A stretch of DNA of 64,000 bases from Erinaceus europaeus (lineage: Eukaryota; Chordata; Mammalia; Eulipotyphla; Erinaceidae), in NCBI RefSeq assembly GCF_950295315.1, contig NC_080166.1, forward strand, positions 99,577,141-99,641,140, given 5' to 3'. Both the position numbers and the translations under genes were made by a program. The notes under the pieces were generated by a model. The model made no database searches and was not told the origin of the DNA. It saw nothing but the letters and a program-made list of their open reading frames with translations. Position 1 is the first letter of the stretch. Each line of letters opens with the position of its first letter. Below are positions 24,484 through 35,358 of the stretch, piece after piece.

Positions 24484-25086
24484 GAAAGAAGAAGGCTAGA
24501 AACGGACCTACCCTATGACCCTGCAATTCCTCTCCTGGGGATATATCCTAAGGAACCCAACACACCATCCAAAAAGATCTGTGTACACATATGTTCTTAG
24601 CAACAAAATTTGTAATATCCAAAACCTGGAAGCAACCCAGGTGTCCAACAACAGATGAGTGGCTGAGCAAGTTGTGGCATATATATATATATATATACAA
24701 TGGAATACGAATCAGCTATTTAAAATGGTGACGTCACTGTTTTCAGCTGATCTTGGACGGAGCTTGAAAAAATCATGTTAAGTGAAATAAATCAGAAACA
24801 GAAGAATGAATATGGGATGATCTCAGTCTCAGGCAGAAGTTGATAAACAAGATCAGAAGAGAGAACACAAGTAGAACTGAACTGGAATTGGCATATTGCA
24901 CCGAAGTTAAAGACTCTGGGGTGGGTGGGGGGGAGGAGAATACAAGTCCAGAAAGGATGACAGAGTGGGGGTTGTATTGTTATGTGGAAAACTGGGAAAT
25001 GTTATGCATGTACAAACTATTGTATTTACTGTTGAATGTAAAACTTTAATTCCCCAATAAAGACATTTTTAAAAAAGAAAAAAAAA
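24484..25086 (+). mobile_element. L1-B 3' end (ORF2 tail and short 3'UTR)
   Basis: ORF2 C-terminal sequence ('cctggaagcaacccaggtgtccaac', 'gagtggctgagcaagttgtgg') is followed by a 3'UTR of about 240 bp ending 'ttccccaataaagaca' and poly(A). The TSD AAGAATCCC(g/a)GTTGG at 23012-23026 and 25087-25101 encloses this element and the preceding L1-A together. Confidence 0.85.
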
Positions 25087-25320
25087 AAGAATCCCAGTTG
25101 GAGCCCTCGGCTCCCCACCTGCAGGGGAGTCGCTTCACAGGCGGTGAAGTAGGTCTGCAGGTGTCTGTCTTTCTCTCCTCCTCTCTGTCTTCCCCTCCTC
25201 TCCATTTCTCTCTGTCCTATCCGACAAAGACATCAATATCAACAACAATAATAACTACAATAATAAAAAAACAAGGGCAACAAAAGGAAATAAATAAATA
25301 TTAAAAACATTAAAATCAAA

Positions 25321-26300
25321 TATACAATTGAATGTTTTCTTCTTGATCAAAGGACAGCATCATTTTCTTAAAATTTTACATATATACTTTTGCAGTTGGC
25401 TTCAGAGCTAAATTATAGTTAGAGCAAAAGTTACTTTCACTCTATAATCATATATTCTTGCCTTTTTTGTTTTAATTGTTGATCAGAGTTAGAACACTAT
25501 ATCTGCTGACATTTGAAAATTCAAATAGGTTGATAAAACTTGTTTCCTTTCTACTTTGTAAGACATGTTTTTTTTGTAGTTTTTGAGCAGGACTCGTGAC
25601 CTTTGATTGTAGTGGAAGTAGTGAAAAGATGTCTATAGCCTTGAGTGAAAACCATGATTACAAAGGGATAGCTTGATTGATCTGTGTTGATGATATGTAG
25701 TACGTTTGTCTAAAAAACAAAACAAAAACACTTCGCTTCATGTCACACCCCATATATTTATCTATTTTCCAAATGAAAGTAATTTATGACATTAATTTTA
25801 TATTTTAGAAGAAAACCTATCTCACCTTTTGTTTGTTTATCATTCTTAGTATGTGTGTCAGTTGCACTGAGTCAGCTCTCTATTCTATAAAAATTACAAA
25901 CCCAGAAGCTTATCAGAGAGGAGTCAATAGCAAATGAGTGGTGGTGTGTAAAGCTGTACTTTAAATGGTGAGCTTAATGTTGTATACACACATGCTGATT
26001 TTCAGTGATGCAGATCTGGAACTTCTGTAATGCTATAATATAGTTTTACTTCAATTAAAAAAAATGAATGCAGTCAACTGCTGTTAAGAGACTGTTCATT
26101 GAAATAAATAGACTCAAGTTATTCCTCTCACATCTATGCAACTATTTAAAAAACATTGAATCTTGTTGCTTTTTGTAAGCATAACTACAGTGTGTAGGAA
26201 TTTTGAGCCTGTAGTAGGAAACTCTCAAAAATTTGAAACAGAATTAGTAGCAGGTTCACTTCATGTAGTTGATACTACTACTCAAATATCTAATTAAAGA
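25321..26300. other. Unique sequence, nothing recognised
   Basis: AT-rich, with no repeat head or long reading frame. Confidence 0.45.
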
Positions 26301-26310
26301 TATCCAGGAG

Positions 26311-26650
26311 GCCAGGCAGTAGCACAGCGGGTTAAGTGCACATGGCACAAAGCGCAAGGACCAGCTTAAGGATCCTGGTTCAAGTCCCTGACTCCCCACC
26401 TGAAGGGGGGTTGCTTTACAAGGTGAAACAGGTCTGCAGGTGTCTTATGTTTCTCTCTCCCTCTCTGTCTACCCCTCCTCTCTCTATTTCTCTCTGTCCT
26501 ATCCAACAACAACAGCATCAGTAATAGCAATAACAATAATAACAGCAACAAGAGCAACAAAAAATGGGAAATAAGGCCTCCAAGAGCAGTGGATTCCTAG
26601 TGCAGGCAATGAGTCCCAGCGATAACCCTGGAGACAAAAAAAAAAATCCA
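26311..26650 (+). mobile_element. SINE A, long form
   Basis: Complete head 'ggccaggcagtagcacagcgggttaa' and a long 3' part ('ggcctccaagagcagtggattcctagtgcaggcaatgagtcccagcgataacc') before the A-tail. The same long part, reversed, starts the SINEs at 806, 28140, 32094, 37482 and 45986. Confidence 0.9.
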
Positions 26651-28125
26651 AATAGAGAAACAGCACTGAATTAAATAATTATCAAATGAACTCATTTTCA
26701 AGAGGACGTTCATAAATGTTTTAATAGTAAAAATATATTGTTGTTTAACATTTAAATTATATTAATATAATTATAGTGACTAAATATGGTGAGTTAAAAT
26801 GCTTGTCTGTAGTAAGCTGATTCAGACTGAGAACTTTAAAAATTACTGTGTTTTAACGTTGTTTGGTATGGTTCACAGATCTCTAATTCAGACTGTTTTG
26901 AGTCAAAATTACAGAAACCAAGGAGTCATTAATTTAAAGACTGTTCCAAATGATCCTTATACAGTTTAACTATGAACTGCATTTGAGAACTCGGTGTAAA
27001 AGAAGATATTGCTAAGCAATTATCTCAGAGAAACTATCAAGCAGACAGGCTGTAGAAATCAGAAATGAGCTAGGCATGATTCCTACATTAAGGAGCTCCA
27101 TGTAAGGACATAGGTTTTCTGGCTGAAGACTGCCAAGTATGTGTGCTGTTCAGGCATAAAAGAGAGAAGAACAGAATAATCTCGAGAATTTGAAATGGAC
27201 TTTGAGAAGTGATGTTTGAACAGAGCATTACAGGATGTTAGGTTAACCAAGTGAATAGAAGAGGTGGGAGTGACACAATAGATCTGTGATGGAGCCTGTG
27301 CTAGGAGAAATACAAGTTCAGAGATTGGGAGAGAGCCCTTACAGAACTGAGCAAAATGCAGTAGACAGCCAGTTTGAAGAGCATTATGTGTTAGATTCAA
27401 GAGCTTTGGGTTTTTTTTTCCCCTGCAGGAAGCAAGTGCTATTATACAAGAAAGAGAACAAGATCAGGTTAGTGTTTGCAGTGCCATTCTGTAGGCACTT
27501 GTGGGGGACGATTTGGGGTTGAGTGAGGGAAAGGCATTTAGGATGTCATCAAACATAGCCTAAGTCAGAAATAAAGAGAGGCTACAGCTTTATGAGAAGA
27601 AAGGAGTGAACTGTGACTAATCCTTTTAAAGCAGGTCTGTCAAAAACCTGGTAACTCGGGAGTAATTGTGTAACACTTGGGGTTAAAGCAACTAAGTCTT
27701 AAGCATGTCAGTATAAGTTTCACATTTTTCAGAATTGCTGTAAATCATCTTTAAAATACATGCTCATTTTGAATCCCACATATCATCACTTTTTTTTTTT
27801 TTTGTAAACTGTAATGTCTTAGTTACTTGTGATGATGGTGGGGAGAATACCTTAGAGAGATTAAGTGTATCTAGTAGGTGCTTTAGTTATTGCTCATTAT
27901 GACATCACTGTCCATAATGCCTCCATATTCCAGTTTGCAAAGCATAGAACTAGACAGGTGTTAAAGAGGCAGCATTCAAGAATACTGGTATGGAAATGTG
28001 GGAGACAGAGAATGGGAGGGAATTTCTGAACCAGGAACCAGGTTGAATGATGATATATAGGTTAGGTGCCCAAGGACTTGCAGAGTTTGCTTTCTTTAGA
28101 AGAGAGAAGGACAAAAGATATAGGT
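26651..28125. other. Unique sequence, nothing recognised
   Basis: Contains a poly(T) run at about 27789-27803 and short open frames at 27083-27522 with no recognisable domain. I see no splice or coding evidence. Confidence 0.45.
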
Positions 28126-28146
28126 TGACATATATATATATATATG

Positions 28147-28472
28147 CCTCCAGGGTTTTTGGCTGGGGCTCGGTGCCTGCACTACAAATAGACCGCTCCT
28201 GGAGGCCATTTTCCCCATGTTTTTTTTTTTTTTTTGGTTGTCCTTGTTGTTACCCTTGTTGTTGTCATTATTATTACTGTTGTCATTGCTGTTGTTGTTG
28301 TTGGATAGAACAGAAAGAAATCGAGAGAGGAGGGGAAACAGAGGGGGAGAGACAGACAGACCAGCAAGCAGACCAGCTTCACTGCTTGTGAAGCAATGTC
28401 TCTGCAGGTGGAGAGCCAGGTTCTTGAAACAGGATCCTTACGCTAGTCCTTGCGCTTTGCACCACGTCTATC
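28147..28472 (-). mobile_element. SINE A, long form
   Basis: Starts 'gcctccagggtttttggctggggctcgg', with poly(T) at 28219-28234, and ends in the reversed head near 'cttgcgctttgcaccacg'. (TA)n lies at its left edge. Confidence 0.85.
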
Positions 28473-28499
28473 TGTCAATATTTATATATATTTGCCTTT

Positions 28500-29012
28500 T
28501 TTGTTATATGGTTCCAACTTCTTTTCCTTTCTAAGTCATACCTACACTTATTACTACTTCCAAATGTCCTTCCTTTCTTCCTCTTCCCTCTCTGGTTCCT
28601 GATGGAGTTGAATTTCAGAGCCCCCATTCATCTTTTCCCTATAACTTCTCCCCCACTGAGAGTATGGACCAAAATTCTTTTTGGTGTGCAGAAGGTAAGA
28701 GTTCTGGCATCTGTAACTGCTTTTTTTTTTTTCACTGGACATGGACATTGGCAGGTCTGTCCATACCTGAAGCCTGTTTCTGTTTTTCCCTACTAGGGTA
28801 GGGCTCTGGAGAGGGCCTCAGTGATACAGTGGTGAAGTTGTCTATCCAGGGAAGTCAGGATGGAATCATGATAGTATCTGCAACTGGGAGAACCACTGAA
28901 ACTCCCACTGGAAGGAATGGGAATACAGAACTGTGGTGGTGAGAATGGAATTATACCCCTGTTATCTTATAATTTCCTAAATCAATATTATGTCACTAAT
29001 AAAATTAAAAAA
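28500..29012. mobile_element. Old L1 3' end, probably 5'-inverted
   Basis: 28640-28875 is minus-oriented L1 3'UTR ('gagagtatggaccaaaattctttttggtgtgcagaagg'). 28900-29012 is plus-oriented terminal 3'UTR ('gaactgtggtggtgagaatggaattatacccctgttatctta...aataaaattaaa'). Opposed halves suggest twin priming. The left end is uncertain. Confidence 0.6.
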
Positions 29013-29229
29013 AGACAAAAGAAAAAGTGATTCCCTGGAGGTCAAAGAATGATAGATTGTTGGTAAGTTGACTCTGAGTTGTTTAATAAAGTATCCGAGC
29101 GAAGGTGAAGCTAAGTAGGTGGATCCCTGACCCTGGATTCTGAGGAGACCCCTGTTCGACAAAAGGAGAAAGAAAGATAAGAGGACACAAAAAGGAAAGA
29201 AAGGTAAAAAGTTATAAGAAAGAAGTCAT

Positions 29230-29435
29230 GTGATGGTGTACCTGCTTGAATTCTTATGTTACCCTGCACAGGGACCCAGGTTCAAATCCCTAGTCCCTAC
29301 CAGCAGGGGGGAAGCTTTATGAGTGGTGAAGCAGTGCTATAGCTATCTCTCTTTTTCTCTTCCTTTCTACCTTTTCTTTCCCTCTCAGTTTCTCTCTATC
29401 CTATGAAATAAAAAGAGAAATAAAAGCGTGCCTGA
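29230..29435 (+). mobile_element. SINE B, diverged
   Basis: 'gtgatggtgtacctgcttga', 'ggttcaaatccctagtccc', 'gagtggtgaagcagtgcta' and a short A-rich tail. Confidence 0.75.
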
Positions 29436-29473
29436 CAAATATTCTTTTAAATGTTCTAGAAAAAATAAGGTAA

Positions 29474-29853
29474 GATACCACCACCTTTTCAGCCACCAAT
29501 TGCGTATGCTACTATGATGCTTTCTTGATTTCCCTAGGCAGGTGACCTCACCATTGTGTCCCCGAACCTCACCTTTCTAGAGCCCTATCCCACTAGGGAA
29601 AGATAGAAATAGGCTGGGGGTATGGATCGACCTGCCAATGCCCATGTCCATCAGAGGAGCAATTACAGAAGCCAGACCTTCTACCTTCTGCACCCCATAA
29701 AGAATTTAGGTCCATACCCTCACAGGGATGAAGAATAGGGAAGTTTCCAATGAAGGGGGTGGGATATGGAACTCTGGTGGTAGGAACTGTATGGAATTGT
29801 GCCTCTGTTATCTTACAATCTTGTTAGTCATTATTAAACCACTAATAAAAATT
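29474..29853 (+). mobile_element. L1 3'UTR insertion with 14-bp TSD
   Basis: The TSD AAAAAATAAGGTAA is at 29460-29473 and 29854-29867. It is 380 bp of L1-A-lineage 3'UTR only, ending 'ttaaaccactaataaaaatta', the older terminal type. Confidence 0.9.
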
Positions 29854-30061
29854 AAAAAATAAGGTAAAATAATGAACATAAGAGAAAGTTTAAATGAAAT
29901 AGGTAAGGATAGAATAAAACGTGATTAAAAATCAATGAAATCACTTAATAGATGTGAAAAATACATTTTAGCACACTAGACTAATGCAAGCAATTAATAT
30001 TAATCAGGAATTTTAATTGTGATTTTTCTCATTCTAAAATTCATCTTCTAAGGAGATATTT

Positions 30062-30278
30062 TAAAAATATATTTATTTATTAATATTAGAGAGAGACAAA
30101 GAGAAATCGAGAGGGCAGGAGGAGATAGATAGGGTAAGAGACAGAGAGACACCTGCAGCCCTGCTTCACCACACTTGTGAAGCTATCCCCTGCAGGTGGG
30201 GACCAGGGGCTCGGACCCGGCCGGGTCCTTGCGCACTATAATGTGTGCGCTCAACCAGGTGTGCCACCGCCTGGTCCC
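30062..30278 (-). mobile_element. SINE B
   Basis: Reversed tail 'atttatttattaata', body 'cacctgcagccctgcttcacc' and head 'ccaggtgtgccaccgcctggtccc'. Confidence 0.9.
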
Positions 30279-30309
30279 AGATTTTATTATTTTATTTTAA
30301 AATGCTTTT

Positions 30310-30505
30310 GGTTGTATTTTTATTTATTTTATTTTTATTACAATAGAGATAGAAGAAGGGAGAGAGATGGGGAGAGAAGGAGACAGTTGCATCCTGCTCC
30401 ACTGTGAAGCCTTGTTCCTACAGATAGAAACCACGGACATGTCCCTGTGTCTTTGTGTATGATTACACATAAACTTTACCAGTTGTGCCACCCTTAAGCC
30501 CCCTA
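30310..30505 (-). mobile_element. Diverged SINE (B-like)
   Basis: A 'gagagagatggggagagaagg' region, 'ctccactgtgaagcc' and 'ttaccagttgtgccacccttaagcccc' mark an older reversed copy. Confidence 0.65.
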
Positions 30506-30727
30506 AAGGAAAGACTTGAAAATGGAGATGAACCAAACTTAACAACATCTAATTTTCATCTTTCAAGGAGTAAATATTACTAACACTTGGTAAATATTCT
30601 TTCAGATAATTTTTCTGTATATATGCCACCTACATGTTACATAGAATGTATACCAGAGAAGTCTATAGTACATGTACACATTTACACAAATGTACATAAT
30701 ATAAATATGTATCATTTTGTATAAAAA

Positions 30728-30945
30728 GTCAGCAAAATAGCTCACTTGGATAGTGTGTTTGCTTTACCATACATGGAACCCAGGTTTGAGCTTGGTGTCC
30801 ATTGCACTGGAGGAAGATTCAGTGCTGTGATGTTTTCCGGTGCCTTTTCTCCAGCCTCCCCCCCCCCCCAGTGTCTGTCTTTGCTTTTATATGAAAATGT
30901 TGACCTGGAGTGGCGAAGTCTTGTGACAAAAAAAGTTTGTAAATA
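30728..30945 (+). mobile_element. tRNA-like SINE (C-like)
   Basis: 'agcaaaatagctcacttggatagtgtg' resembles an A box and 'acccaggtttgagc' a B box. It ends 'gtggcgaagtcttgtgacaaaaaaa'. Confidence 0.6.
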
Positions 30946-31560
30946 AATAATGTACATATATGACCATGTAGGCAACATGAGAAAAAAGGAAGATACATCG
31001 ATAGTTCTCAAACAGTTCTACCAAAGCATCCTGATGACATATTACATTATAAAATATGTTATAAAATATTTATTATAATATATGCATATATATAATTTAG
31101 AGATAATTTATAGATTTCAGATATTCTCATGGACAAATATAAATGATTTTAAATTTCAGCATAGTAGGCGATGAGACTAGATTAATTTCAATCAATAAAA
31201 TAATGACAAAAATTTAAAGTCCCAAACTAGTGCCTGTAGGGCTAGGATTAGGGTTCTTGGAATCAAGATCTCTTGAACTATTATTCCCTGGGTCTCCCTT
31301 CTTAGAGTGAGATATCCCTGTAGGGGATCCTTAGCAGATGTCTTTTGAGTGAGAGCAGAAGTGCAAAGGGCTTGACCCTTGCCCTCTAGCTGGGTCCCAG
31401 GATTCTCTTAGGCAGCTGTTGTAGATGCTTATCAGCCTTCAAAGGCTGCCTGCAGGGAATCCCTGCTGGGTGCCTATTGGCATGTAGAAGTCCCTTTTCT
31501 CCATAGAGTTTCTCTCCCAACTGAAGCCACTCTAACCAACACAGGTTTAGCCCAGGACAG
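30946..31560. other. Unique sequence, nothing recognised
   Basis: Includes a GC-richer stretch (31230-31560) without an open frame of note. Confidence 0.4.
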
Positions 31561-31564
31561 TATA

Positions 31565-31765
31565 TAAAACCCTTTTATATGCACCATCTCATCTGATCTT
31601 CACTACAATCCTCTAAGAACAGTATTATTTCTTGACTTTTTTGTTGTTTTAGAGGATTAAACCACTTGCTTAAGAACACAAACAGCGATTAGGAGATACT
31701 GCCAAATCTCAGACCAACACCTTTGACTCCAAAGCCTGTGATTTTTGTTCTCTATTTACAGAGCT
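31565..31765 (-). mobile_element. MIR SINE
   Basis: 'gcaccatctcatctgatcttcac.tacaatcctctaag' and 'ggattaaaccacttgcttaagaacaca' follow the reversed MIR core pattern from memory. It is an ancient mammal-wide repeat. Confidence 0.65.
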
Positions 31766-32093
31766 CCTTGCCCCCTTTTTTGAGTAAACTGATAAAATTG
31801 AGATTCTAGGTTTCTAAGGCTCTAAAGTCACACCTACTTCAGTTACACCTTCACCTCAAGATGCTGAGTTTCCTTGGAGTATTCTTTAAAAAGCAGATTG
31901 GATTTCAGAAAAAGCATAATAAATATTTGCTGGAAAATAAACATGTTTCTTATGCTTTGAGAGGATTTATTTTGAAATTTGAATAGAGTCAATCATCCTT
32001 AGAAAATTGTTTCATAGCTATTTTTATCTCTTCTAGATACCAACATCCTGATCCTATATCCTTAACAGGATAATACATCAAAAATAAGATTTT

Positions 32094-32394
32094 TTTTTTT
32101 TTTGCCTCTATGGTTATTGCTGGGACTTGGTGCCTGCACTATGAATCCACTGCTCCTGGAGGCCATTTTTCCCATTCTGTTGCCCTTGTTATTGTTGTTA
32201 TTGTTATTGCTGTTGTTGTTGTTGAGCAGGACACAGAAATCAAGAGAGGAGGGGAAAACAGGGGGTGAGAAAGATAGACACCTGCTCATGAAGCGACCTG
32301 CCTGCAGGTGGGGAGTGGCAGCTAGAACTGGTATCCTTAAGCTGGTCCTTGCACTTCGCAACATGTGCGCTTAACCCACTGCTTTACCATCCCC
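32094..32394 (-). mobile_element. SINE A, long form, 12-bp TSD
   Basis: The TSD AAATAAGATTTT is at 32082-32093 and 32395-32406. The internal body has lost part of the 'gacctgcttcac' segment ('cacctgctcatgaagcgacc'). Confidence 0.92.
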
Positions 32395-32640
32395 AAATAA
32401 GATTTTACTAATAAAATATACTTAGCAAATAGCAACTTACTAGCCAACTTGGGGAAAAAAAAAGAGCAAACATGCTACTAGTCTAAGGATACAAACTCTA
32501 AAAGTCGAAAAAAGCACAAGCTATTGACCACCAAAAGGCATGACAGTAGAACAATAGGCTTGAAAAGATGAGAAGAAAATGTTTTCGAAGCATGAGTAAT
32601 TTCTCACACTATTTTAATTTCTAACAAGACTACAAGATTA

Positions 32641-32783
32641 TTTATATATAAATATATATTTATGCATTTTTGCCAGAGCACTTCTCAGCTCTGGCTTATG
32701 GTGGTGCAGGGTATTGAACCTGGGACCTTGGAGCCTCAGGCATGAGAATCTCTTTGCATAATCATTATGCTGTCTACCTCTGC
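32641..32783 (-). mobile_element. SINE D
   Basis: The flanking repeat CAAGATTA is at 32633-32640 and 32784-32791. 'gccagagcacttctcagctctggctta', 'gggtattgaacctgggacc' and 'tttgcataatcattatgctgtctacc' define the family. Confidence 0.8.
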
Positions 32784-32831
32784 CCAAGATTATAATTTTT
32801 TAAAAAAATTTAAAAAAATAAAATGTTTTCT

Positions 32832-33045
32832 GGGGGCCAAGTGGTGCCACACTTGGTTAAGCACACACATTATAGTGCACAAGGGTGCAGGTTCAAGTCG
32901 CTGGTGCCTACCTGCAGGGGAGAAAGCGTCATGAGTGGTGAAGCATTGCTGTTGGTGTCTCTCTCCTTCTCTGTTTTGCCCTCTCCTTTCAATTTTTCCC
33001 TGTCTCTATCCAATAATAAATAAATAAATGTATGTATTTTTAAAA
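32832..33045 (+). mobile_element. SINE B
   Basis: Head 'gggggccaagtggtgccacacttggtt' and tail 'ccaataataaataaataaatg'. Near-matching flanks AAAATGTTTTCTG and AAAATGTCTTTTG are the likely TSD. Confidence 0.85.
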
Positions 33046-33320
33046 AGAAAATGTCTTTTGAAATTGCAGCTAGGTTTCTCCATCCTGCAACTAATATTTT
33101 TACACTTTCCTTAAGAAACACTTGGAATTATTTGGTGTATTATAGATTGAAAACACTATTTCACTGTTTCCTGTCTTTTACTGTTGTCTCTCAACTATTC
33201 TTTTCTTTAGTATACTAACAGATATAGAAGTAAGATAACTGACCAAAAAGAAGTCAAAGGCAGATTTAAAATTCTAGGGTAGTGATTTCTTAATCTGTGC
33301 AGCAGATGTACTCATTCTTT

Positions 33321-33596
33321 TTTTTTTTTTAATATTTATGTATTCCCTTTTGTTGCCCTTGTTGTTTTATGTTGTAGTTTTTATTGTTGTCTTCGTTGTT
33401 GGATAGGACACAGAGAAATGGAGAGAGGAGGGGAAGACAGGGGGAGAGAGAGATAGACACCTGCAGAACTGCATCACCACCTGTGAAACAACCCCAGTAT
33501 AGGTGGGGAGCCAGGGGCTTCAACCAGGGATCCTTAACGCTGGTCCTTGCACTTTGAGCCATGTGCACTTAACTTGCTGGGCTACCGCAGGGCTCC
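33321..33596 (-). mobile_element. SINE A with 17-bp TSD
   Basis: The TSD CAGATGTACTCATTCTT is exact at 33304-33320 and 33597-33613, implying a fairly recent insertion. Poly(T) and a reversed head ending 'gctaccgcagggctcc' are present. Confidence 0.95.
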
Positions 33597-33954
33597 CAGA
33601 TGTACTCATTCTTAGTAGCACTTACATGGAAGCCCCAACCAATACAGTAAAAGCAGCATTGGTGTCACATCTGGATGTGGGGAAAGGAGAATAACTTGAA
33701 TGTCCTTAAACCTTTGATGGCAATCATTGGATTCCTGTGTTAAATGGGTTTAACTAAGCAGATTGAATGAACCTATAATAGTTTTAGTCTTTGTAATGCA
33801 ATAACATAATAAAAAACATAGAATGCATTCTTGGTCTATCACCTGGATTCATTAAAAAGCAGAGCTTGGGATACTAAGAATCTGAATAGTACATAACCTA
33901 AATTTTATTAAACTAGAAAGTAGAGGATTTCTATACTATTTAAAAAAAGGTGGA

Positions 33955-34240
33955 GGGAGTCAGGCAGTAGCATAGTGAGTTAAGCGCAGGTGGTGCAAAG
34001 CCCAAGGATGGAGTAAGGATCCTGGTTCCAGCATGCGGCTCCCCACCTATAGGTGAGTTGCTTCACAGGTGGTGAGGCAGGTCTGCAGGTGTCTATCTTT
34101 CTCTCCCCCTCTCTGTCTTCCCATCCTCTCTCCATTTTTCTATGTCCTGTCCAACTATGCTGACAACAATAATAGCTACAACAATAAGACAACAAGGACA
34201 ACAAAAGTGAATAAATAAATAAAAATTTAAAAAAGTTTTT
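33955..34240 (+). mobile_element. SINE A with 11-bp TSD
   Basis: The TSD AAAAAGGTGGA is at 33944-33954 and 34241-34251. The copy is complete, with a CAACAATAA/AATAAATAAA tail. Confidence 0.92.
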
Positions 34241-34251
34241 AAAAAGGTGGA

Positions 34252-34660
34252 AAGTAGAAAAACCAATCTATACACACTAATGTTTCAGTTTTTCTTAACC
34301 TTTTTGTTGTGAACATAATTTCACAAAAGAATAAATATCTGTCATTTTCAGAATTTAAAGAATGGAATGAATAACTTTTAAAATGCTGTATATTGTATTA
34401 TATCTCTTTGATTTGTGGTATAGCTCTACCACCCATCATCCTATTCAGACATAGAAAGAGATTCTTGATTATCAATCTCTCCTCCTCTTGTCAGTGCTTG
34501 TGTCTTTAGATAAACATAATCTGTTTCTATTATTTTTTTCTTTTGAAAAGGTTTGGACAAATTGAAATACAGAAGCTTTTATTTTATGCACATCTTTTGT
34601 AGAATTGAATGACTTGGGGTGCCTTCTTCTGGCTAACATTTGGCCAATAAGAAATGGAAA
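34252..34660. other. Unique sequence, nothing recognised
   Basis: AT-rich, with no gene or repeat seen. Confidence 0.4.
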
Positions 34661-34666
34661 AGAGGG

Positions 34667-35358
34667 GGCCGGAGCCAGTGCACTAGTTAAGCGCACAAAG
34701 TACAAAATGCAGGGACTGGCTCCAGGATCCTGGTTTGAGCCCTCCCCCCACCTGCAGCAGGAATCTCTTCCCAAGCAGTGAAGTAGGTCTGCAGGTGTGT
34801 TGTTGTGGCAGTCTGGTGTCCGGCTGCTCCGCGGAGAAGAGAGTGGATGTCTAGAGCAAAGGGGTACACAAATCTTTATTACAGGATGGGGGGGGGTTTG
34901 GTTCAGGCCACGTGGGGCCAGCCGGCAATGGCCGTCCCCACTACTTGACCACAGGGGGAGAGCAGGGGGTGAGATCTCAGAGAGGGAGAGCTGAGAGCCC
35001 AGAGAGGGGGGGGGGTGAGGGGACTTTTTATTGGGCGACAACCAGGGGTGACGTGTAGGGGCCAGGATTGGTTGAAGGGGGCACTGCTAGGATTTCGCAG
35101 GGCGTAGTAAAACCTGGGGGCGGAGACTGTATCAGAATAATTCCTCAGCAACACAGGTGTTTTTCTTTTCTTTCTCTCCCCCTCTCTGTCTTCCCCTCCT
35201 TTCTCAATTTCTCTCTGTCCTGTCCAACAACAACAGCATCAACAACAGTAATAATAATAGCAGCAACAACTACAATGAACAACAACAAAAAAAAGGTCAG
35301 CAGAAGCAGTGTATTCAGAACTCAGGCACTGAGCCCCAGCTATAATAACCCTGGAGAT
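34667..35358 (+). mobile_element. SINE A, split by a solo LTR
   Basis: Head 'ggggccggagccagtgcactagttaagcgca' up to 'gtctgcaggtg'. After the LTR it continues 'caggtgtttttcttttctttc' to the long 3' part 'ctcaggcactgagccccagctataataaccctggag'. Confidence 0.9.
34798..35153 (-). mobile_element. Solo ERV LTR with 6-bp TSD
   Basis: The TSD CAGGTG is at 34792-34797 and 35154-35159. The LTR is 356 bp, from TGTTGTTGTGGCAG to CCTCAGCAACA. The minus strand shows a CCAAT-type 'aaccaatcc', a TATA-like 'caataaaaag' and poly(A) signal 'taataaagatttgtg' in promoter order. The 45563 copy is a close relative. No retroviral coding sequence is present. Confidence 0.93.

Larger units (their letters stand above)
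22950..25304 (+). mobile_element. SINE A, split by an L1 composite
   Basis: The TSD AAACATTAAAATCAAA is at 22934-22949 and 25305-25320. The head 'ggcggtagggtatcgggataagtgca' ends at 23026. The SINE resumes at 25102 with 'agccctcggctccccacctgc' and ends in CAACAA/AATAAA repeats. Confidence 0.92.

Noticed and set aside
26366..26560. Poly-leucine frame and similar CAACAA/GTTGTT frames
   Set aside because: Produced by the SINE A tail in reverse; no coding evidence.
34472..35041. 189-codon minus-strand frame
   Set aside because: Crosses a SINE and a solo LTR; not a retroviral or host protein.
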